64,000 nt of DNA from Halosolutus halophilus (GTDB taxonomy: Archaea > Halobacteriota > Halobacteria > Halobacteriales > Natrialbaceae): positions 3,038,001-3,102,000 of the forward strand of contig NZ_CP094974.1 in the NCBI RefSeq assembly GCF_022869805.1. The letters are read 5' to 3'. Each line of letters starts with the position of its first letter. Positions within the stretch are counted from its first letter, which is position 1. A model generated the notes under the pieces. The model made no database searches, had not been told where the DNA came from, and worked only from the letters and a program-made list of their open reading frames with translations. A program made the translations under genes and the position numbers. Positions 52,809-61,658 of this stretch are shown here, piece after piece.

Positions 52809-54104
52809 TCACCAGGTCAGCCCCTCGTAGACCGCGAGATCGTCCGCGTCGACGTCGATCCGGCGACCGTCGACGACGACCCGCCGGCGCATGCCCGCGA
52901 ACGAGAGGTCGTCGAACTCGGGCCAGTCCGTCGCGACGACCGCCCCGTCCGCCGCCTCGAGCGCCGCCTCGGCCGAGTCCGCGTAGTCGACGTCGAGAGC
53001 CGGGTACTGCTCCCGGACGTTCGCCATCGCCGCGGGATCGTACGCGACGACGTCCGCACCGCGATCCGCGAGTCGATCGATCACGTCGAGCGCGCGAGAT
53101 TTCCGGATGTCGTCCGTCCCCGGTTTGAACGAGAGTCCCAGGACGGCGATCCTGGCCCCGTCGAGAGCGACGTGCTCCGCGAGGAGGGCGACGAGTCGCC
53201 GCGGCTGCTCGTCGTTGACGGCCACGACCGCGTCGAGCAGTTCGGGATCGTACCCCTGCTCGCGCGCCCCTGCACGAAGCGCGTCGACGTCCTTCGGGAA
53301 GCACGAACCGCCCCAGCCGAGGCCCGATCGGAGGAACCGGTCCGAGATCCGATCGTCGAGTCCGACGGCGTCGAGCACCTCGTAGGCGTCCGCGCCGTAC
53401 TCCTTCGCGACGTTGCCGAGTTCGTTCACCAGCGACACCTTGGCGGCGAGGAAGGCGTTGTTCGCGTACTTGATCAGTTCGGCCTCGCGAACGTCGGTCT
53501 CGACGAGGGTCGTTTCGGGACGGTCGAGAATCGGCGCGTACAGTTCCCGGAGCGTCGCGGCGGTCGCATCGGTCCTCGCGCCGACGACGACCTTGTCCGG
53601 TTCGAGGAAGTCCTCGACGGCGGTTCCCATCCTGAGGAACTCGGGGTTCATCGCGAGGTGCAGGTCCTCGTCGACGCGCTTGCCCGATCGGTCCTCGAGG
53701 ATCGGCCCGACGACGTCTTCGGTCGTCCCCGGGAGGACGGTGCTCTTGACGACGACGAGGTGGTCGTCGTCCTTTCGGGCGAGCGCGTCGCCGAGAGATT
53801 CCGCGCCAGCCCGCATGATCGCCAGATCGAGGCTGCCGTCCTCGGCCTGTGGCGTCGGCAGACAGAGCATCGTGAGGTCGGTGTCGACGACGGCTCCGTA
53901 GTCGGTCGTCGCCCGGAGGCGGCTCCCGGCGTGCTCGGCGATCAGGTCCTGCAGGCCGGCCTCGTGGATCGGTGCCTCGCCCGCGTTGATTCGATCGACG
54001 ATCTCCTCGTCGATCTCGACGTTGACGACGTCGTGGCCACGGTCCGCGAGACAGGCGGCGACGGTCGTTCCGACGTACCCGCTGCCGACGATCGAGACGT
54101 GCAT
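52809..54104 (-). CDS. aglM: UDP-glucose 6-dehydrogenase
   Basis: Met 54104 (MHVSIVGSGYVGTTVAACLA) gives 431 residues. Rossmann NAD motif GSGYVG, TMLCLPTPQAEDGSLDL, VVVKSTVLPGTTEDVVGPIL, NPEFLRMGTAVEDFLEPDKV, substrate-binding AELIKYANNAFLAAKVSLVN, the catalytic Cys in GLGWGGSCFPKDVDAL and C-terminal LGLSFKPGTDDIRKSRALDV. It oxidises UDP-glucose to UDP-glucuronate for the N-glycan, as in Haloferax AglM. Confidence 0.93.
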   Translation of the reverse strand: MHVSIVGSGYVGTTVAACLADRGHDVVNVEIDEEIVDRINAGEAPIHEAGLQDLIAEHAGSRLRATTDYGAVVDTDLTMLCLPTPQAEDGSLDLAIMRAGAESLGDALARKDDDHLVVVKSTVLPGTTEDVVGPILEDRSGKRVDEDLHLAMNPEFLRMGTAVEDFLEPDKVVVGARTDATAATLRELYAPILDRPETTLVETDVREAELIKYANNAFLAAKVSLVNELGNVAKEYGADAYEVLDAVGLDDRISDRFLRSGLGWGGSCFPKDVDALRAGAREQGYDPELLDAVVAVNDEQPRRLVALLAEHVALDGARIAVLGLSFKPGTDDIRKSRALDVIDRLADRGADVVAYDPAAMANVREQYPALDVDYADSAEAALEAADGAVVATDWPEFDDLSFAGMRRRVVVDGRRIDVDADDLAVYEGLTW

Positions 54105-54239
54105 ACGCTGTGAGATGAGGTGTAGTCGGTAGTGGTTTTTGGGTTCCGACCGGAGCGGCCCCGTCATCAAAAACGACGATCGGAGCGACTCCCGATTACC
54201 GAGAACGGCGAACTGGACGTACGGGTCCACCGGGAACGG

Positions 54240-54974
54240 CTACCGTTCGGTAACGGGTGGCGCGGCTTCCCGGAGTCGTTCTTCCGCTTTCTCGCGATCG
54301 GCTGGGTACCCGACGTCGATCCGCCAGCCGTCCATCCGGATCGCGTCGATCGTCCGGCCCGACTGGACGAGCAGATCGATCGCGTCGGGGAGTTCGTACT
54401 CGCCGCGATCGGACGGCTGGACGAGGTGACAGGCGTGGAAGATGGCTGGTGTGAAGGTGTAGAAGCCAGTCATGACGAGATTGGAGGGCGGGTCGTCCGG
54501 CTTTTCGACGACTTCGACGATCTCGCCGTACTCGTTGGTGTCGCAGACGCCGTAGCGGGAGGCCTCCTCGTAGGGCACTTCCTCGACGAGGAACGCGGCG
54601 TCCGCGCGCTCTTCCCTCTGACGGTTGATCACGTCGCCGAGGTTCCCGCGGAAGATATTATCCCCCAGCATCAGCACGAAGTCGTGATCGACGTGTGGCT
54701 CGGCCTGGAGAATGGCGTGGGCCAGACCCAGCTGTTCGCGCTGGTGGGCGTAGGTGATCGGGACGCCCTCGTACTCGTCGCCGTAGCGCTCGATGATCCG
54801 TTCTTTCTGGTAGCCCACGACGACGACGAACTCGGTGACGCCGATCTCGCGGAGGTTGTCGAAGACGTCCTCGACGAGCGGTTTGCCGTCGACTTCGACG
54901 AGGGCCTTCGGCTTGTCTTCGGTGAGCGGCCGGAGGCGGGTTCCTTTCCCCGCGGCCAGCACGACTGCTTGCAT
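54240..54974 (-). CDS. aglF: Sugar-1-phosphate nucleotidyltransferase, AglF type (copy 1)
   Basis: The protein has 244 residues. The nucleotidyltransferase signature MQAVVLAAGKGTRLRPLTED is followed by KPLVEDVFDNL, FVLMLGDNIFRGNLG (metal Asp), VEEVPYEEASRYGVCDTNEY, VEKPDDPPSNLVMTGFYTFT and ELPDAIDLLVQSGRTIDAIR. It makes UDP-glucose (or dTDP-glucose) for aglM. Lacks the C-terminal beta-helix of longer enzymes. A near-identical copy lies at 60557-61288. Confidence 0.9.
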   Translation of the reverse strand: MQAVVLAAGKGTRLRPLTEDKPKALVEVDGKPLVEDVFDNLREIGVTEFVVVVGYQKERIIERYGDEYEGVPITYAHQREQLGLAHAILQAEPHVDHDFVLMLGDNIFRGNLGDVINRQREERADAAFLVEEVPYEEASRYGVCDTNEYGEIVEVVEKPDDPPSNLVMTGFYTFTPAIFHACHLVQPSDRGEYELPDAIDLLVQSGRTIDAIRMDGWRIDVGYPADREKAEERLREAAPPVTER

Positions 54975-55192
54975 ACGCGTACTGACGGCGGGAGCGGAAT
55001 TGGCTTTCCGATGATTTTCATAGCCGGAAAACAGTTCGGAGAACTGCCACCAGATCGCGCCCCCGGAACGGATTCCCGATCGGAACCGCGCAGTGAACGA
55101 TCCGGGCCCGAAATCGCATCGTCCGGAAACCGTTCCCGTTCCGTTGGCTACACGATCAGAAGACCTTTTTCGACGACGGATAACCGAACCGT

Positions 55193-56155
55193 ATGGATCT
55201 AACGGACGCCCGTATTCTCGTCACCGGTGGTGCGGGATTCATCGGGTCCCAGCTATCCGATCGCCTCCTCGCCGACGGCAACGAGGTCGTCGTCGTCGAC
55301 GACTTCTCGAACGGCCGCGAGGAGTGGGTTCCCGCCGGCGCCGAGGTACTCGAAGCCGATCTGACCAACCGCGACGCCGTGACCGACGCGATCGACGCCG
55401 ATCTCGATCTCGTCTTCCACCTCGCCGCCCGGAAGGATCCGAACGACGACGATCCGCGCGGTCAGTTCGACGAGAACACGACGATGACGCACCTCCTGCT
55501 CGAGGCGTGTCGTGACGCGGGCGTCGAGGGGTTCGCGTTCGCGTCGTCCTCGACGGTGTACGGCGAAGCGCCGCGACCGACGCCCGAAGACTTCGCCCCG
55601 CTCGAACCGATCAGCGTCTACGGGGCGAGCAAACTCGGCGAGGAGGGACTGGTCTCGACCTACGCACACTCCCACGGACTCACCGCGTGGACGTTCCGCT
55701 TCGCGAACGTCGTGGGCCCGCGCCTTCGCGGGGCCGTCATCCCCGACTTCCTCGAAAAATTGCGGGCGAATCCGGAGTCACTCACGATCCTCGGCGACGG
55801 CCGACAGGAGAAGTCCTACCTCCACGTCGACGACTGCGTCGACGCGATGTGCCACGTCGTCGACCGCGCCGGGGCCGACGACGTGGAGTCGGACGGCGGG
55901 GCGACGTACACGTACAATCTCGGGACCCGAACGACGACGTCCGTCGATCGGATCGCCGACATCGTCAGCGACGTCCTCGACCTGGATCCCGACTACGAGT
56001 ATACCGGCGGGGATCGCGGCTGGACCGGGGACGTCCCGCGGATGCGACTCTCGATCGAGAAACTCGCGGCGATCGGCTGGACGCCGAACCTCGAGAGCGA
56101 CGACGCCGTGCGACGGGCGGCCGAGGAACTGGCCGACGAAATCGACGAGGCGTGA
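55193..56155 (+). CDS. NAD-dependent sugar epimerase/dehydratase
   Basis: The protein has 320 residues. Extended SDR: ARILVTGGAGFIGSQLSDRL (NAD), VFHLAARKDPNDDDPRGQF, FASSSTVYGEAPRPTPEDFA (Ser), SVYGASKLGEEGLVSTYAHS (Tyr-x3-Lys) and FRFANVVGPRLRGAVIPDFL. Related to GalE-type UDP-sugar 4-epimerases. TATA-like CCTTTTTC sits just upstream. Divergent from aglF; the exact sugar is undetermined. Confidence 0.87.
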   Translation: MDLTDARILVTGGAGFIGSQLSDRLLADGNEVVVVDDFSNGREEWVPAGAEVLEADLTNRDAVTDAIDADLDLVFHLAARKDPNDDDPRGQFDENTTMTHLLLEACRDAGVEGFAFASSSTVYGEAPRPTPEDFAPLEPISVYGASKLGEEGLVSTYAHSHGLTAWTFRFANVVGPRLRGAVIPDFLEKLRANPESLTILGDGRQEKSYLHVDDCVDAMCHVVDRAGADDVESDGGATYTYNLGTRTTTSVDRIADIVSDVLDLDPDYEYTGGDRGWTGDVPRMRLSIEKLAAIGWTPNLESDDAVRRAAEELADEIDEA

Positions 56156-56233
56156 CAGGGTCGGGCGGGTTCGGCGCGGACCGATCGGACTGATCTAGAA
56201 TCCTTTTTACTCGACTGCCGAAAGAACCTCCGT

Positions 56234-57157
56234 ATGCAGGACCAGCGCGTTCTCGTCACGGGCGGTGCGGGATTCATCGGATCGAATCTCGCGAACCACC
56301 TCGCGACGGACAACGACGTAATCGTGATCGACGACTGCTATCTCGGGACCCCGGAGAACCTCGTCGACGACGTCGAATTCGCCGAGCGAAGCGTTCTGGA
56401 GGACGACCTCCCGACCGACGTGGACGCCGTGTTTCACCTCGCGGCGCTCTCCTCGTACGCGATGCACGAGGACGATCCCCGGAAAGGGGCCCGCGTCAAC
56501 GTCGAAGGGTTCGTCAACGTCGTCGAGCAGGCCCGACAGGACGGCTGTGATACCGTCGTCTACGCGTCGACGTCGTCGATCTACGGGAACCGGACCGAAC
56601 CCTCGCCGGAGTCGATGGACGTCGAGGCCCACACCGGCTACGAGGCCTCCAAACTCGCCCGCGAGCGCTACGGGGAGTACTTCGCGAACCACTACGGGAT
56701 GGCGATGGCCGGACTCCGCTTCTTTTCGGTGTATCAGGGCTACGACGGGGCAGAGGAACACAAAGGAGAGTACGCCAACGTGATCGCCCAGTTCGCCGAC
56801 GACATCGCCAACGGCGAGTCGCCGACGCTCTACGGCGATGGGACGCAGACGAGGGACTTCACGCACGTGTCCGATATCGTCCGCGGCCTCGAGTTGGCCG
56901 CCGACCACGAACTCGCCGGCGTCTACAATCTGGGGACGGGCGAGGCGTACGACTTCGATACGGTCGTCGAACTGCTCAACGAGGAACTCGGAACGGACGT
57001 AGAGCCCGAGTACGTCGAGAACCCGATTCCCGAGTCGGTATACGTCCACGATACCTGTGCTGACGCCTCGAAGATCCGCGAGGAAACCGGCTGGGAGCCC
57101 CAGATCGACTTCGAGGAGGGGATTCGACGAGTCTGTGCGCAGTATACGGCCGATTGA
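56234..57157 (+). CDS. NAD-dependent sugar epimerase/dehydratase
   Basis: The protein has 307 residues. RVLVTGGAGFIGSNLANHLA, VFHLAALSSYAMHEDDPRKG, VVYASTSSIYGNRTEPSPES, TGYEASKLARERYGEYFANH (Tyr-x3-Lys), LRFFSVYQGYDGAEEHKGEY and RDFTHVSDIVRGLELAADHE. This resembles UDP-glucuronate/UDP-glucose 4-epimerases. It follows the other epimerase by 78 bp with its own TATA-like CCTTTTTAC (56202-56210). Probably supplies a glycan precursor. Confidence 0.87.
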   Translation: MQDQRVLVTGGAGFIGSNLANHLATDNDVIVIDDCYLGTPENLVDDVEFAERSVLEDDLPTDVDAVFHLAALSSYAMHEDDPRKGARVNVEGFVNVVEQARQDGCDTVVYASTSSIYGNRTEPSPESMDVEAHTGYEASKLARERYGEYFANHYGMAMAGLRFFSVYQGYDGAEEHKGEYANVIAQFADDIANGESPTLYGDGTQTRDFTHVSDIVRGLELAADHELAGVYNLGTGEAYDFDTVVELLNEELGTDVEPEYVENPIPESVYVHDTCADASKIREETGWEPQIDFEEGIRRVCAQYTAD

Positions 57158-57503
57158 AGTGAGTCATCGCCGACCGAGGCGACTCATCGGCGCGTGTCGA
57201 GAGTTGTTGTAGAAGATGTATCGATAGCTGCGGAACGTTATCGATAGTGGCTGCGGACGCAGCGTTGCCGTGGGAACACTCTTCGTATCGAGTATGCAGA
57301 ACCTGTGTGTTCCGTCGCGATCGGTCCCAGCGCCCATCGCGTTTCGGATCGATCAGGGACTCCGCTTCCGCGTCATTCCCCGTCAAGGGCCCCTCTCCCG
57401 ACCTCCGCAGTGCGCCGCTCGGGCGCGTTCGAATCGGAGGGCACGCGGCGGTGGTCTGTAAGTAGCACATTATTATGGGACAGTCAGTGCTCCGGGCTGG
57501 TAC
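57158..57503. other. Intergenic region before the YegP-repeat gene
   Basis: No gene is seen. GACTCATCGGCG-like segments are repeated near 57169-57195, and the promoter of the next gene lies at the right end. Confidence 0.4.
57469..57477 (+). promoter_or_regulatory. TATA-like box of the YegP-repeat gene
   Basis: ATTATTATG, 27-35 bp before the GTG 57504/ATG 57507 start and the only AT-rich patch in the region. Confidence 0.45.
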
Positions 57504-60314
57504 GTGATGGCTTTCGCGCGTTCCGTACACCGACACCTGCGGCGACTCACCGAACGCGCGGTCGGTGCGCCGGACTCGACGTACGACTGTATCGCACCCT
57601 GTCTGGGCAGCGACGCACCGCGGGATTCTGCGGTCATCGCCGCCCGCGATCGGGCCCGCCAGGAGTTCACGCACCGTCTTCAGCCCGGGAGCGGCACACG
57701 GTGTCTGAGCCTACTTCTCGGCGGGCTTGGGTTGGCGTCGATCGGGATTCTCTCCTCGGGCTGGGTGGGGCAGAGTACGGGGATGGATACCGAAGTGGTC
57801 GTCATCCTGGCCGGGATCCTGATCGTCCTGAGCCTCCTCGCGTTCGCGCTCGGCCTGGCCGCGAAACGGAAATTCGTCGTCGCCGACGGAGGCGCGACCG
57901 TGACACCAGCGTTCCCGACCGGAGACACCCCGGAGAGCGCCCAGATCGCGGTGGTACAGGACGCAACCGGCGACTGGACGTGGTCCGTCCTGCATCTGGA
58001 GACCCGCGCGGAAAGCACGGACCGGGCCACGACGCGAGCGGCGGCAACGGAGCAGATCGAGCGGTTGCAGGCCACGATCGGCTCTGCCGGCCTGCTGGAG
58101 GTGTCCGAGTCGGCGTTCCGGCTGGCCGCCGATCGTGACGGGGCCTGGCGGTGGACGCTGGTACGCGCCGACGGCAGTCGCGTCAGCGCCGCCACCCGCG
58201 AGTTCGACGGCCGCGACGACGCCGAGACCGCGGTGAGTTTCCTGAAAGAGCACGGGCCCGACGCCGATCTGATCGACGTCGAGGGCGGCGCGTTCACGCT
58301 CGCCGAGCACCGCGAGCGGTGGCACTGGCAGCTGGTCGACGACGAGCGAACCCCGCTCGCCGAGAGCGAAACCGGCTACGCGGGCCAGGAGGAAGCCGAC
58401 GCTGCCGCCGAGACGTTCGCGGACCGGTTCGCCCAGGCGGAGGTGCTCGACGTCGACCACGTCGGTGTCGAACTGCACGAGCGGGGTGACGGCTGGGCGT
58501 GGCGGATCGTCGACGACGCGGACACCGTCGTCGCCGACTCGATCGGCACGTTCGACACCCGCCGGGATGCCGAGAGCGCCGCGAACGCCGTGCTTCCGGC
58601 GCTGGAATCGGTTGCGGTCATCGTCTCCGGCGAGCCGACCTTCGAGCGGTACCGGTCCGGCGGGGAGTGGCACTGGCGGCTCGTCGACGAGACCGATCAC
58701 GTCATCGCCCGATCGGCTGCCGGGACGCCGGAGCGCGGCGGCACGGACCGGGCCATCGAGCGGTTCGGGGAGACCGCCCGCGACGCGGCGGTCGTCGAAA
58801 TCGAGGCCGCGGAGTACGAGGTCTACCCCGCGTCCGAGACCGCCGAGGACCGGACCGCACCGGCGGCTGGGACCGACAGTCGATCCGCGGCCGTCGCGGA
58901 CGGTGCGGGCACGCCGGTCCCCGAAACGGCCGCGGAGACGACCGACGCCGAGTCGGGCTGGCACTGGCGACTCGTGACCGACGACCGCGAGGTCGTCGCC
59001 GCGAGTTCCGACCCCTACGCCGACGCCGAGTCGGCCAGCGCGGCGATCGAGCGGGTTCGCGAGCAGGCCCGCGACGCCGAGTTCATCGAGTTCGAGAACG
59101 CGGCGTTTCGCGTCTACGAGAGCGACGCCGGCGAGTGGCGCTGGCGGCTGCTCGACGAGGACGGGACCGTACTCGCCGACAGCGGCGCGGAACACGCCTC
59201 GCGAGGCGACGCCGCGGAGGCGATGCTGACGCTAAAAGAGCAGGCCCCCGACGCGGACGTACTGGAGATCGAGACCGCGGCGTTCGAACTGTTCGTCACC
59301 GCGGACGACGAGTGGGGCTGGCGGCTGATCGACGGCACCGGTCGACTCGTCGCCAAGGATCCAGCCACGCATCCGACCCGGGAGGCCGCCCGCGGCGCGA
59401 TGATCCGTCTGCTCGACCATCTCGAGTCGGACGTTCGCACGATGGACCGACCGATTTTCCAGGTCTCTGGAGCCGACGACTGGCACTGGCGATTCGTCCT
59501 CCCGACGGGCGAAACCGTCGCGGTCGCCGCCACCACCGATCCGACCCGGGACGCCCTCGTCGAGAACCTGTCGGCCGTCCGCGAGACCGCGGCCACTGCC
59601 GGCGACGCGTCGATCGACGACGTCGCGATCCAGCTCTACGACAGCGGCGACTGGCACTGGCGGCTGCTCGACCGCGACCGCGAGGAACTCGCCGACGGAA
59701 CGGGATCGTATCCCGATCGCGAGGCGGCGCTGGAGGCGGTCGAGACGCTCACGTCCCACGCCGACGAGGCACCGATCTTCACGATCGAGGACGCGGCGAT
59801 CCGTCTCGACGACGGCGACGGGTGGAGCTGGGACCTCGTCGATCGCGACCGCGAGGTGATCGCCAGTGCGGCCACCGCCGTCGACACCAAGAGGGAACTC
59901 GTGGCGGACATCGCCGACGTCCGTCGGCTCGCACCGCTGGCCGAACCGGTGGAGTTCGGTGTCGCGTCGTTCGACCTCGTTGCGACCGAGGACGATCGCT
60001 GGCGGTGGCAACTTCGCGACGAAGACGGACGGGTCGTCGCGATCGGCTCGGATCGCTACGACTCGAAGGAGACCGCTCGCGACGCGGTCTCGGAGGTCCG
60101 TCGGCTGATCGACCGGGCGAGCGTCCTCGCGATCGACAGCGCCGCCTTCGAACTGCACGCGGACGACGACGAGTGGGTGTGGCGGCTGGTCGACGAATAC
60201 GACTCGACGATGGTCGAGAGCACGCAGACCTACGCGACGCGCACTGCTGCTCGGGAGGCGATCGCCGATCTGAAAGCCCACGTGCCCGACGGCGAGATCA
60301 CGGTCGACGAGTGA
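57504..60314 (+). CDS. Membrane-anchored tandem YegP/DUF1508-repeat protein
   Basis: The protein has 936 residues (GTG 57504 or ATG 57507). A cytoplasmic-looking head (1-60) is followed by two membrane helices (~66-86, LSLLLGGLGLASIGILSS; ~98-120, VVVILAGILIVLSLLAFALG). From ~145 to the end come about 13 tandem units of ~58 residues, each with a W-x-W core and a helix: DGAWRWTLVRADGSRVSAAT, GGEWHWRLVDETDHVIARSA, AGEWRWRLLDEDGTVLADSG, SGDWHWRLLDRDREELADGT, DDEWVWRLVDEYDS. The unit matches the YegP/HVO_2922 (DUF1508) fold, which normally occurs as one or two copies in a small protein. An acidic linker (~445-490) splits repeat 5. Function unknown; surface or scaffold role is inferred. Confidence 0.85.
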   Translation: MMAFARSVHRHLRRLTERAVGAPDSTYDCIAPCLGSDAPRDSAVIAARDRARQEFTHRLQPGSGTRCLSLLLGGLGLASIGILSSGWVGQSTGMDTEVVVILAGILIVLSLLAFALGLAAKRKFVVADGGATVTPAFPTGDTPESAQIAVVQDATGDWTWSVLHLETRAESTDRATTRAAATEQIERLQATIGSAGLLEVSESAFRLAADRDGAWRWTLVRADGSRVSAATREFDGRDDAETAVSFLKEHGPDADLIDVEGGAFTLAEHRERWHWQLVDDERTPLAESETGYAGQEEADAAAETFADRFAQAEVLDVDHVGVELHERGDGWAWRIVDDADTVVADSIGTFDTRRDAESAANAVLPALESVAVIVSGEPTFERYRSGGEWHWRLVDETDHVIARSAAGTPERGGTDRAIERFGETARDAAVVEIEAAEYEVYPASETAEDRTAPAAGTDSRSAAVADGAGTPVPETAAETTDAESGWHWRLVTDDREVVAASSDPYADAESASAAIERVREQARDAEFIEFENAAFRVYESDAGEWRWRLLDEDGTVLADSGAEHASRGDAAEAMLTLKEQAPDADVLEIETAAFELFVTADDEWGWRLIDGTGRLVAKDPATHPTREAARGAMIRLLDHLESDVRTMDRPIFQVSGADDWHWRFVLPTGETVAVAATTDPTRDALVENLSAVRETAATAGDASIDDVAIQLYDSGDWHWRLLDRDREELADGTGSYPDREAALEAVETLTSHADEAPIFTIEDAAIRLDDGDGWSWDLVDRDREVIASAATAVDTKRELVADIADVRRLAPLAEPVEFGVASFDLVATEDDRWRWQLRDEDGRVVAIGSDRYDSKETARDAVSEVRRLIDRASVLAIDSAAFELHADDDEWVWRLVDEYDSTMVESTQTYATRTAAREAIADLKAHVPDGEITVDE

Positions 60315-60516
60315 TCGCGACGCCGACCGCAGCGAGGATTCCGGACGCGATCAGCGCACGGTAGCTGGATCCCGCGTCGCGGTCCGGTACCGCACTCTGG
60401 CGGTACGGTATCCGACACGACTCGCCAGCGGTTCTCACGCTCGTTCGCGTGGGTTCGTGGCGAGAAGAGATGTGACACTGGCCATCGATCGAAGTCGCGC
60501 GTCCCCCGGACCAGGA

Positions 60517-60551
60517 TCAGAACCAGGACCCAGACCAGAACCAGAAGCGAC
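60517..60551 (+). repeat. ACCAGR short tandem repeats
   Basis: Imperfect hexamer repeats (ACCAGGATCAGAACCAGGAC and onward) between the YegP-repeat gene and the end of the second aglF copy. Confidence 0.5.
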
Positions 60552-60556
60552 GGGCC

Positions 60557-61288
60557 TCACTCCGTCTGAACGGTAACGGGTTCCGCCAACCGCTCTTCGG
60601 CCCGATCGCGGTCCTCCGGGTACCCGACGTCGATCCGCCAGCCGTCCATCCGGATCGCGTCGATCGTCCGGCCCGACTGGATGAGCAGATCGATCGCATC
60701 CGGGAGTTCGTACTCGCCGCGATCGGACGGCTGGACGAGGTGACAGGCGTGGAAGATGGCTGGTGTGAAGGTGTAGAAGCCAGTCATGACGAGATTGGTG
60801 GGGGGATCGTCGGGTTTCTCCATCACCTCGACGATCTCTCCGTACTCGTTAGTGTCGCAGACGCCGTAGCGGGAGGCCTCCTCGTAGGGCACTTCCTCGA
60901 CGAGGAACGCGGCGTCGGCGCGCTCTTCCCGCTGACGGTTGATCACGTCGCCGAGGTTCGCACGGAAGACGTTGTCCCCGAGCATGAGCATGAAGTCGTC
61001 GTCGATGTGGGGTTCGGCCTGGAGGATCGCGTGTGCGAGGCCGAGTTGCTCGCGCTGGTGGGCGTAGGTGATCGGGACGCCCGCGTACTCGTCGCCGTAG
61101 CGCTCGATGATCCGTTCTTTCTGGTAGCCCACGACGACGACGAACTCTGTCGCACCGATCTCGATGAGGTTGTCGAAGACGTCCTCTATGAGGGGTTTCT
61201 CGTCGACTTCGACGAGGACCTTCGGCTTGTCTTCGGTGAGCGGCCGGAGGCGGGTTCCCTTTCCGGCTGCTAAAACGACTGCTTGCAT
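60557..61288 (-). CDS. aglF: Sugar-1-phosphate nucleotidyltransferase, AglF type (copy 2)
   Basis: The protein has 243 residues and differs from the copy at 54240-54974 at about 18 positions in the first 235 (for example KVLVEVDEKP against KALVEVDGKP), then at the C-terminus. All motifs are kept (AGKGTRLRP, LMLGDNVFRANLG, VEKP-equivalent MEKPDDPP). The DNA is also highly similar over most of its length. It supplies the same or an alternative NDP-sugar. It is monocistronic. Confidence 0.9.
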   Translation of the reverse strand: MQAVVLAAGKGTRLRPLTEDKPKVLVEVDEKPLIEDVFDNLIEIGATEFVVVVGYQKERIIERYGDEYAGVPITYAHQREQLGLAHAILQAEPHIDDDFMLMLGDNVFRANLGDVINRQREERADAAFLVEEVPYEEASRYGVCDTNEYGEIVEVMEKPDDPPTNLVMTGFYTFTPAIFHACHLVQPSDRGEYELPDAIDLLIQSGRTIDAIRMDGWRIDVGYPEDRDRAEERLAEPVTVQTE

Positions 61289-61658
61289 GTGCCGAATTGT
61301 TCTGATGGGGTGATATATACTTTGTGAGCGGACGCGTCGTTCCAGCCGCCGGCGAACGAGTGACGGGCAGCTAAGTCGGCGATTCGCGGCACTATTCGTA
61401 GAAGAACGGCGTCTCCACGCCAGTGAGGGTTCGTTGTCGGCGCGAGTATCCGTCTATTGGTGCCACTGGCCCCGTTCGTCTTTGTTGGCATCCCTTGGAC
61501 AGTGATCGCACGACGAGCGTCTCACTGAAGTTACTGTGCAAGCATCGGGAGACCTACGGACAGGTTCCGGGCGACTGTGCACCGGAAACGCAGTGAGATT
61601 GCGAGCAAAGTCAGTATATACGTGGGAATTCCTTGAATGGGATTTTCTTTGAGTGGAA
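61289..61658. other. Intergenic region between aglF copy 2 and sulfatase gene
   Basis: No convincing gene is seen. The aglF promoter (GTATATATC-like on the minus strand, 61311-61319) lies at the left end. GC is lower than in the flanking genes. Confidence 0.4.

Noticed and set aside
58499-60364. 621-codon frame within the YegP-repeat gene
   Set aside because: Arg-rich composition foreign to haloarchaeal proteins; the +1 frame carries the W-x-W repeats.
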